A DNA stretch of 47,678 nt from Arthrobacter terricola (GTDB lineage: Bacteria > Actinomycetota > Actinomycetes > Actinomycetales > Micrococcaceae). The notes beneath the pieces were generated by a model. It did no database searches. It saw only the letters and a program-made list of their open reading frames with translations, and had not been told where the DNA came from. Below, piece after piece: positions 42,230 to 47,678 of this stretch. Within the stretch, counting starts at the first letter, position 1, and each line of letters begins with the position of its first letter. The stretch is taken from assembly GCF_004354015.1 (NCBI RefSeq), contig NZ_SMRU01000035.1:1-47678 (forward strand). Direction: 5' to 3'. The position numbers and the translations under genes are program-made.

Positions 42230-43153
42230 TCAGTTCGTGGTGGTCGGCGGGGCGTCGAAGTAGTGGCCCTGGCCGAGGTCCTCGATGAGGCCGGGCTGGA
42301 CGGGCTCCCAGCCGAGGAGGTCCTGGGTCCGCGTGCTCGAGGACGGGTTGTCGGCCTGGGCATGGGCGCTCAGGAAGCCGAAGTGGGCCTCGGCCTCCGT
42401 CGGCGGGATGCTGACCACGGGCAGGTTCAGCCCGCGGCCGATGCCCTCGGTGATCTGGCGGAAGGTGATCCCCTCGTCGCCGACGGCGTGCAGCCGTGAC
42501 CCCGCTGGCGCGGATTCCAGGGCCAGCCGGTACAGGCGTGCCGCATCCAGCGTGTGCACGGCGGGCCAGCGGTTGGCCCCGTCGCCGACATAGGCGGCAA
42601 CGCCCTTGGACCGGGCGATGGAGATGAAGGTCGGGATGAAGCCATTGCGGTCGAGCGTGCTGTGCACGGTCGGTGTGAGCCGGACAACGGAGGAGCGGAT
42701 GCCGCGTTCGGTGAGTGCGACCACCGCGTTCTCGGCGTCGATCCGCGGACCTGCGTCGAGCGCGTAGTCCTCGGTGAGGGCGTCCTGCAGTCCCGCGAAG
42801 GCGAACAGCGCTGTTCCCGACGTGGTCACCAGCGGCTTGCCGGTGCCGGCGAGTGCGTCCCCGAGCGCCTCGATTGCGCGCAGATCCGCTGCGACCGCGC
42901 CGTCGAAGTCGCCGGAGAACATGGCGTCGTGCTTGAAGGCCAGGTGGATGACACCGTCGGCTGCTGCGGCGGCCGCGGCGAGGCCGTTGAGATCGTCGAG
43001 GTCGCCTCGGTGCACCCCGGCACCGGCAGCTATCAGCGCGGCAGCGGCCTTGTCCGAGCGGGCTAGGCCCACGACCTGGTGTCCCGCTGCGAGGAGTTCG
43101 GGGACGACGGCGGAGCCAATGTGTCCGGAGGCTCCGGTGACGAATACGTGCAT
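42230..43153 (-). CDS. NAD(P)-binding extended SDR-like oxidoreductase
   Basis: A 307-residue protein of the atypical/extended short-chain dehydrogenase group. It begins with the dinucleotide-binding motif VFVTGASGHIGSAVVPELLA, followed by GDLDD and a strand ending VIHLAF; the usual Tyr-x-x-x-Lys is not obvious, as in many NAD(P)-binding 'NmrA/SDR a' members. Its C-terminal part (LLGWEPVQPGLIEDL) is typical of actinobacterial SDR proteins next to TetR regulators. ATG 43153 is used. It is divergent from the TetR gene, across three operator copies. Confidence 0.88.
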   Translation of the reverse strand: MHVFVTGASGHIGSAVVPELLAAGHQVVGLARSDKAAAALIAAGAGVHRGDLDDLNGLAAAAAAADGVIHLAFKHDAMFSGDFDGAVAADLRAIEALGDALAGTGKPLVTTSGTALFAFAGLQDALTEDYALDAGPRIDAENAVVALTERGIRSSVVRLTPTVHSTLDRNGFIPTFISIARSKGVAAYVGDGANRWPAVHTLDAARLYRLALESAPAGSRLHAVGDEGITFRQITEGIGRGLNLPVVSIPPTEAEAHFGFLSAHAQADNPSSSTRTQDLLGWEPVQPGLIEDLGQGHYFDAPPTTTN

Positions 43154-43195
43154 GGTGTGCCCTTCCTGTTGTGGGCTCTCCACCGGGGGGAGTCC

Positions 43196-43270
43196 TGATG
43201 TCAGTTCGTGACATCACTGTAGCACCCATGTCAGGTTCTGTCATCACTTGGATGTCAGTTTCTGTCATCG
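43196..43270. promoter_or_regulatory. Three TetR-type operators in the divergent promoter
   Basis: Three related inverted repeats: TGATGTCA GTTCG TGACATCA (43196-43216, perfect), CATGTCAGGTTCTGTCATCA (43227-43246) and GATGTCAGTTTCTGTCATCG (43251-43270). Consensus ATGTCAG-N-TTC-TGTCAT. They fill the gap between the SDR and TetR starts, so one repressor probably controls both directions. Confidence 0.8.
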
Positions 43271-43287
43271 CGGTGTAGGATCGTAGC

Positions 43288-43908
43288 ATGAGCCGATGGA
43301 AACCTGACGGACGGGGCCGCCTGGAGAAGGCGGCGCTGGAGCTCTACAACCACAAGGGCTTCGAGGCCACCACCGTCGCGGAGATCGCGGGCCGCGCCGG
43401 ACTCACCGAACGGACGTTCTACCGGCACTTCGCCGACAAACGGGCGGTCCTCTTCCCCAGCGACAACCCCCTCCCCGCCATCCTCGCGGACGCCACGGCC
43501 AGCGCCCCCGTCCCGCTGCCACCGCTGGAGGTGGTCACCCATGCCCTGATCGAAGCCGCTCCCGTCTACGAAGAGCGCGAGGACCTGGTGCGGCAACGCC
43601 AGGCCGTCATCGCCGCCAACCCCGAACTCCAGGAACGCGAACTAGCCAAACTCGCCGCCCTCGCCGCGACCCTCACCCAGGCGCTGCGCGAACGCGGTCT
43701 GGACACCACCACCGCAGCACTCGCCGCGGAAATCGGGATCGCCGCGTTCAAAGTCGCCTACGAACGCTGGATCAACGACCCCGACGAGCACACCCTCGCC
43801 CAGCACATTCGGGAAACCCTGGACACCGCCAAGCACCTCACCACGCCCGCCGAACACGCCGCCGCGACAGACAACGTGAGCTTCACCGGCCAGCAGGGAA
43901 CGGCATGA
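43288..43908 (+). CDS. TetR-family transcriptional regulator
   Basis: A 206-residue repressor. The N-terminal HTH is clear: LEKAALELYNHKGFEATTVA, AEIAGRAGLTERTFYRHFADK (the recognition helix at TERTFYRHF), followed by an all-helical ligand-binding domain. It starts at ATG 43288, 17 bp after the last of three operator copies. It probably represses itself and the divergent SDR gene, and perhaps the esterase, in response to an unknown small compound. Confidence 0.93.
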   Translation: MSRWKPDGRGRLEKAALELYNHKGFEATTVAEIAGRAGLTERTFYRHFADKRAVLFPSDNPLPAILADATASAPVPLPPLEVVTHALIEAAPVYEEREDLVRQRQAVIAANPELQERELAKLAALAATLTQALRERGLDTTTAALAAEIGIAAFKVAYERWINDPDEHTLAQHIRETLDTAKHLTTPAEHAAATDNVSFTGQQGTA

Positions 43909-43941
43909 AAGCGTAGGCACCCTGAGCAAGGAGCCCGCGGG

Positions 43942-44285
43942 CTATCCGCCCTCGCGGTCTCTGTGCCGGTCGCGCAGCTGCCGCAGTCCCGAAACCGGCG
44001 GCCGGATAAAGGGGTAAAGGCCCAGGAAGTCGATGCGGCCGTATGCGCAGACAGCCAGGCGAGCAACTCGTCGATGGCGGGGAAGCCGTTGGCGTCCAGC
44101 ACGTAGTGCGCATCGCGCCTAGTCGCGACGACGACCTTGGTGCCGCAGGTGGTGTGCTGGTCGGTCACGTGGGTTGTACGTCGAGAGCCCTTCGTGGGCG
44201 AACGCCACGTCCCCCGGGGGCACCGTGAAGAATCGGAACAGATCCTCCCGCCCGATCCCCGCAGACCCGCCAGCGGCACATGTCG
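43942..44285 (-). pseudogene. Multiply frameshifted gene remnant, family not recognised
   Basis: Coding-like peptide runs through three frames of the minus strand: DLFRFFTVPPGDVAFAHEGL, then TTCGTKVVVATRRDAHYVLD and ANGFPAIDELLAWL, then GRIDFLGLYPFIRPPVSGL ending RDRHRDREGG and TAG at 43942-43944. The parts join into one sensible protein if two single-base indels are repaired. The family was not recognised. Its upstream end reaches the inverted repeat at 44285-44347. Confidence 0.5.
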
Positions 44286-44347
44286 TGTCTATACTCGTCT
44301 GTACTCGCTCCCGCGGAATTCGGGGTAGTGCAGACGAGTATGGACAC
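44285..44347. repeat. Long inverted repeat (17-bp arms)
   Basis: GTGTCTATACTCGTCTG at 44285-44301 faces CAGACGAGTATGGACAC at 44331-44347, 16 of 17 positions complementary, with a 29-bp centre. It lies between the minus-strand remnant and a + strand ORF, so it could have been a shared operator or the ends of a small mobile sequence. No product or target duplication is visible. Confidence 0.6.
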
Positions 44348-44654
44348 GGAGGCCAACCAAACATCACAGGACATCTACATCACGCCTCTGCGAATTTATT
44401 CCTTGGGATCGATTAAAGTTGACCTTAGCGTTTGGGCTCTTTACAGCAGCCAAACGAAGGCGGCGCCGATCGTCGTAGGCCGGGGGCAGACAGTGATGTT
44501 CACATTGAAAGAGAATATCGCCTGGTCAGTGGACCAGGACATCAATGTTTGGATGCTCAACCCGGGATTTACGAAAGTGACATACGCGGCCCAGCCGTAT
44601 GCCAGCACCTGCTCCGTGCAAGCCAACTGGGGCCTGACCATCAACAACCGCTGA
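44340..44654 (+). CDS. Hypothetical small beta-rich protein (104 aa)
   Basis: Lower GC than its surroundings. The peptide alternates hydrophobic and polar residues (YITPLRIYSLGSIKVDLSVW; GRGQTVMFTLKENIAWSV) as in small beta sandwiches. No known motif. ATG 44340 lies within the right arm of the inverted repeat and lacks a clear ribosome-binding site, so the start, and the gene itself, are uncertain. Confidence 0.4.
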   Translation: MDTEANQTSQDIYITPLRIYSLGSIKVDLSVWALYSSQTKAAPIVVGRGQTVMFTLKENIAWSVDQDINVWMLNPGFTKVTYAAQPYASTCSVQANWGLTINNR

Positions 44655-44757
44655 GCCGATTTACCGCGGCAATTCCGCTGGCCGGCCCAAATCCAGGCGT
44701 CTCGGAAATACCCAGAACACGCTATGAGACACAAATGAGCAGTGAGACGACTTTCTG

Positions 44758-44806
44758 TGTGAATCGCAGCGATAAGTGGCCGCATTTTCGCGGCGCTAAA
44801 TGTCAC
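44758..44806. repeat. 49-bp repeat, copy 2 (possible IS end)
   Basis: Begins TGTGAATCGCAGCGATAAG and ends GCGCTAAATGTCAC; same orientation and same position relative to a GNAT gene as copy 1 at 36034-36082. It marks the left edge of the second copy of the duplicated block. Confidence 0.55.
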
Positions 44807-44879
44807 TACTGATGATCGTTTGACGATCGGCTAACGGGACTACTCAACGGCTTTAGACGTTTGGCCATAGGATTGCGAA

Positions 44880-45470
44880 ATGACCTTCGCTGAGCCCGTG
44901 GCCCTGACCGGAAGCTATGTGACACTCGAGCCTTTGGCCGAGGAACACCTGGATGGTTTGTGTCAAGCCGTGGAAGACGGTCAGATGTGGAACACCTGGT
45001 TCACACGCATTCCGGCACCGGATCAGATGATGGCGGAGATTCACAAAAGACGTGCGCTCCAGGAAACGGGGACCATGGCGCCTTGGACCATCCGCCGCAA
45101 TGACACCGGTGACATTTGCGGGATGACCACATTCTGCAATATCAGGGCCGATAACCGGCGGCTGGAGATCGGTTCGACCTGGTTGGCCAAGAGCGCACAG
45201 CGCACCGCCGTCAACACCGAAGCGAAGCTTCTCCAGCTCACCCACGCCTTCGAAACCCTTGACTGCATCGCGGTGGAATTCAGAACCCACTGGCACAACC
45301 ACGCCTCGCGCGCGGCTGTTGCCCGATTGGGTGCCAAGCAAGACGGAATCCTGCGCAACCACGACCTGTGGCGCGACGGCACGGTGCGCGACGTCGTTGT
45401 GTTCTCCATCATCGACAGCGAATGGAAAACAGTGAAGCTGTCACTGCAACAGATGCTTACCAGACGCTGA
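44880..45470 (+). CDS. GNAT acetyltransferase (RimJ/RimL type), copy 2
   Basis: A 196-residue protein nearly identical to the one at 36205-36795; differences are conservative (for example Gln to His, Ser to Thr, Glu to Gln) and many base changes are silent, so both copies have been under protein-level selection since duplication. It has the same RRLEIGSTWLAKSAQRTAVN region. It heads the intact version of the block: GNAT, small protein 17 bp further on the opposite strand, then phosphatase. Confidence 0.88.
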   Translation: MTFAEPVALTGSYVTLEPLAEEHLDGLCQAVEDGQMWNTWFTRIPAPDQMMAEIHKRRALQETGTMAPWTIRRNDTGDICGMTTFCNIRADNRRLEIGSTWLAKSAQRTAVNTEAKLLQLTHAFETLDCIAVEFRTHWHNHASRAAVARLGAKQDGILRNHDLWRDGTVRDVVVFSIIDSEWKTVKLSLQQMLTRR

Positions 45471-45487
45471 ACCACTAGGCCGGCTTG

Positions 45488-45613
45488 TCAGTTCTGCCGT
45501 CGACCGAAGCCCCATCCGGGCGCCAACGGGCCTCCGTCTGCAAATAAGTTCCTCAGCGCATGGAGGATCCGTCGCCACAAACTTCTCTCTGAGGTCACGT
45601 GGAAAGCGTACAT
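45488..45613 (-). CDS. Conserved small protein (41 aa), copy 2
   Basis: Second copy of the small ORF at 36946-37065. The shared end PLAPGWGFGRR and the WRRIL.A.RNLF core are kept. Its ATG at 45613 gives MYAFHVTSE at the start. It is convergent with the GNAT gene (17-bp gap) and 52 bp downstream of the phosphatase gene on the same strand, so it may be expressed with the phosphatase. Confidence 0.6.
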   Translation of the reverse strand: MYAFHVTSERSLWRRILHALRNLFADGGPLAPGWGFGRRQN

Positions 45614-45665
45614 CGGGATATTTGCGGTTTGACTGTCAACTTCGGTTGGCGGGAAAACCGCAGCT

Positions 45666-46427
45666 TCAAATGGCGCTTTCTGCGCGAAGGTTTTCTGTGT
45701 TGCCGCGCCAGGTGGCAAGTGCGGCATGGTCCTGATGGCTAAGCCCTGCCGCCTCGATGAATTCGTCCAGGTCGAAGCCTGCCAACGCAGTCCTGAAGGC
45801 ACCTTCCGTGGTGGTGCCATGGCGTTCGCAGAGTTCATTGAGCAGGGGTTCGACATTGTTCCGGTTGCTGCTGGCTGCTCGCAGGTCGCCCAGCCTCACG
45901 GTTTCAAGGTAGTCATCGACGATGGCCTCATGGTGGACGTCTATGGCCGAGAGCAGAAGCATGGCTATGATCCCGGTCCGGTCTCTGCCTCCCATGCAAT
46001 GGAAAAGGACACCACCGGGCGGGGCGTTCACGATCGAGGACAGGGCGGTGCCTGCTCGTTCGGGCATCGCTTTGAGGTGGGGTAGGAAATAGAGTGCGGT
46101 GCCCACCAGCCCGTTGTCCCAGTAGTCCGCCCAGAACTCGGTGTTCTCAAGGCCGTCGAGATCGACGTGGATCGTGGTGAGCCAGTCGGGGCGCTTCTGG
46201 GCGTCCGTGTCACGCTCGCGTTGTTGGCGGAGGTCAACGATGGTGCGGATCCCGGCGTCGTAGAGGTGTTGCCATCCCGCCGGGGTAAGCCAGTCGACGT
46301 TTTCGCTTCGGAAAAATACCCCGCGCGGTGTGAAGGTTCCATCCGCGCGCCTGAGTCCACCGAGATCGCGGGCGTTGACCAGCCCGTCGGCTTGCAGGAC
46401 GCGGTCGCTGCCATCTGATGTTTCCAT
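45666..46427 (-). CDS. Tyrosine-protein phosphatase (Y_phosphatase3 family)
   Basis: A 253-residue phosphatase of the actinobacterial/fungal dual-specificity-like group. It shows the family's NARDLGG segment near the start, FFRSENVDWLT, IVDLRQQRE, and the P-loop HCMGGRDRTG with catalytic Cys and Arg. It should remove phosphate from protein tyrosine/serine or from small phosphates. Its C-terminal region is duplicated as a remnant at 38159-38387. ATG 46427 is used. Confidence 0.9.
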   Translation of the reverse strand: METSDGSDRVLQADGLVNARDLGGLRRADGTFTPRGVFFRSENVDWLTPAGWQHLYDAGIRTIVDLRQQRERDTDAQKRPDWLTTIHVDLDGLENTEFWADYWDNGLVGTALYFLPHLKAMPERAGTALSSIVNAPPGGVLFHCMGGRDRTGIIAMLLLSAIDVHHEAIVDDYLETVRLGDLRAASSNRNNVEPLLNELCERHGTTTEGAFRTALAGFDLDEFIEAAGLSHQDHAALATWRGNTENLRAESAI

Positions 46428-46555
46428 GCCCCCAAGTAAAACAAACGGGAGCTGGGCCGCCTGTCACCAAATATCCGCTGTCTCTGGATTGGCCGTCGAG
46501 TGGACGGCGAATCAATGCAAATGCCTCCATTCAATGCGGCAAAAAGCCGTAGCCG

Positions 46556-47056
46556 TTAATAGGTCCTCTGTTGTTCTGCAAACCGGGCGATCGCAGTCGC
46601 ATCCGGTTTGTGGAACGTTCGCCAGTCAGAGCGGACGTCGACCCAGCGCGCGGGTTGGCCATCCTCCGGTACGAGTTCCGTTGTGGGGTCGGCGGTCGTC
46701 CAGTAAGACAGGTTCAGTGTCGCTGTCCAGTCTGAGCGGTATGAGCGGGCAGCCGCGAAAGCCGGGCGGTCGGCAATAAGGAGTTCAATGCCGGTCTCTT
46801 CCGCAAGCTCGCGAATCGCCCCCTCGCGCGGCGTCTCGCCGGGTTCCACCCGTCCGCCGGGAGGTACGAGGCCTCGCCAGCGGTGCTGAACGACGAGTAT
46901 GCGTTGGAAGTCCGGCGAGAACACCCATACATCGGCCGCCAGCGGGCGCGGGTCCATAAGCCATTCGGACTGGAACCAGTTCAGGAGTCCTTCTTCTGCT
47001 TTGTGCGCGATGGATACGTCATGGATGGCCGCGTCAACGCCCCGTTTGTCGTGCAC
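46556..47056 (-). CDS. Nudix hydrolase
   Basis: A 166-residue protein with a complete Nudix box: GGRVEPGETPREGAIRELAE followed by ETG, giving the G-x5-E-x7-REUxEExGU pattern that binds metal and hydrolyses nucleoside-diphosphate-linked compounds. The preceding strand reads ILVVQHRWRGLVPP. The start chosen is GTG 47056, preceded by AGGAG with a 6-base spacer; a GTG at 47152 would add 32 residues with no such site. The substrate is not evident. Confidence 0.88.
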   Translation of the reverse strand: MHDKRGVDAAIHDVSIAHKAEEGLLNWFQSEWLMDPRPLAADVWVFSPDFQRILVVQHRWRGLVPPGGRVEPGETPREGAIRELAEETGIELLIADRPAFAAARSYRSDWTATLNLSYWTTADPTTELVPEDGQPARWVDVRSDWRTFHKPDATAIARFAEQQRTY

Positions 47057-47678
47057 TGCTTGCTCCTGTCGATTGGTTCGCGCGGCAATTGTAGGCACAG
47101 CGGTCTCCACTGAGGTCGGCCAAACCAGTCCCTTACTTTGAGTCGTCGTCACTGGCTATTCACACCATTGATCGTCGCCGACCACTCGAAGGTCCAAAGC
47201 TTCTGATTGGTAAGTGATCCGCCGACTTTTCGATCTGCCTCACAAACGACCGTCCATGGAACACTCACCGGCCGACTCGGCAAACGCGGCGTGTCGTGTT
47301 CCATGGGCCGTGTCCGAGAGCTATGTACTCTCAGGCGCGTCCACGGTACATTTCTCGGCATGGCGTTGGTCGGATACGTCAGATAGTTGAGCATGAGACG
47401 TGTCCACCCGAACTCGTGTCACTCGATGCCGGCGGTAAGTCGGTATCAAACGCTGGGCGCAGCACGACTTCGTGTCTCACGGCAGTACTGAGTCAGATGT
47501 TGGCGCTTCACGCCGCGTCCTGTCCCTGGGGAGACCGGAACTAGGGCTACCGAGTATTGACAGCCATGGGTAAACAGCGTCCTATGTGAGAACGGAAGAT
47601 CGCGCTGTATTCTGGCGCGTCCTCTTGGTAGTCGGTGACCGTGCAAAGGACTCGGACGAATGGCACAAGAAACGCTTC
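47057..47678. other. Right-end gap without a recognised gene
   Basis: Lower and irregular composition; short frames only. It contains an inverted repeat CCATGGAACAC (47254-47264) and GTGTTCCATGG (47296-47306) with a 31-bp centre, which may be a regulator site or element end. Nothing else supported. Confidence 0.4.

Noticed and set aside
43758..44279. A single 173-codon minus-strand gene over the end of the TetR gene
   Set aside because: Its 3' part is antisense to TetR; the coding-like peptide jumps frames, so it was recorded as a frameshifted remnant instead.
47149..47394. An 81-codon minus-strand ORF near the right end
   Set aside because: No ribosome-binding site, no domain, odd composition; not supported as a gene.

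Overview
The window is high-GC actinobacterial DNA, most like a soil Micrococcaceae (Arthrobacter/Pseudarthrobacter type), judged from codon use, the proline/glycine-betaine transporter style and the Gram-positive conjugation genes. It is almost entirely accessory DNA: an integrated conjugative element or plasmid, with debris on both sides. No rRNA, tRNA, CRISPR array or replication/partition gene was recognised.

Left flank (1-6150): an IS630-type transposase tail, an orphan GIY-YIG toxin tip with an Imm26-type immunity gene, a Rieske ferredoxin, and a complete glycine-betaine/proline ABC transporter (ATPase, a permease with two fused membrane units, lipoprotein) closed by a strong terminator. 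A tyrosine recombinase follows (6340-7494). Its 3' end appears to have been replaced by a cassette carrying a Vsr-like endonuclease, with the displaced original C-terminus still in frame downstream. A convergent XRE regulator faces the conjugation region.

Conjugation core (8.8-27.1 kb, all on +): a small two-helix membrane protein, a membrane-anchored extracellular protein, a membrane-bound lysozyme+CHAP wall hydrolase, two VirB8-like bitopic proteins, another small membrane protein, an unknown soluble protein, a MobL/MobP2-type relaxase, an unknown protein, a ClpA/ClpB-like double AAA+ ATPase, a tail-anchored coiled-coil protein and a very long VirD4-type coupling protein. No VirB4 ATPase is seen.

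The most remarkable gene is at 27285-32840. It encodes one 1851-residue polypeptide with the catalytic signatures of both bacterial RNA polymerase large subunits in order: beta motifs ending in GDKLSDLHGNKGVIS, then beta' motifs with clamp-helix-like region, DFDGD, bridge-helix and trigger-loop-like segments. It heads an operon with two unknown proteins (585 and about 119 aa) and a frameshifted HU-like gene. The AT-rich gaps in front of the conjugation and polymerase transcription units share short motifs (TGACTC-N6/7-GAGTCA, TCTATCGATAGA, ATTGATRTGCCCGGG). My working hypothesis is a conjugative element that carries its own single-chain transcription enzyme and a common set of promoters/operators.

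Right flank (35.4-47.7 kb): a mosaic of small cargo genes. A GNAT acetyltransferase, a conserved small protein and a tyrosine phosphatase occur twice (36.0-38.4 kb, disrupted; 44.8-46.4 kb, intact), each set preceded by the same 49-bp IS-end-like sequence. Between them lie a Phd/RelE-like toxin-antitoxin pair with a palindromic operator, a cold-shock protein, an HSL-type esterase, an NAD(P)-binding SDR-like protein and a divergent TetR repressor with three operator copies, plus pseudogene remnants. A Nudix hydrolase lies near the right end.
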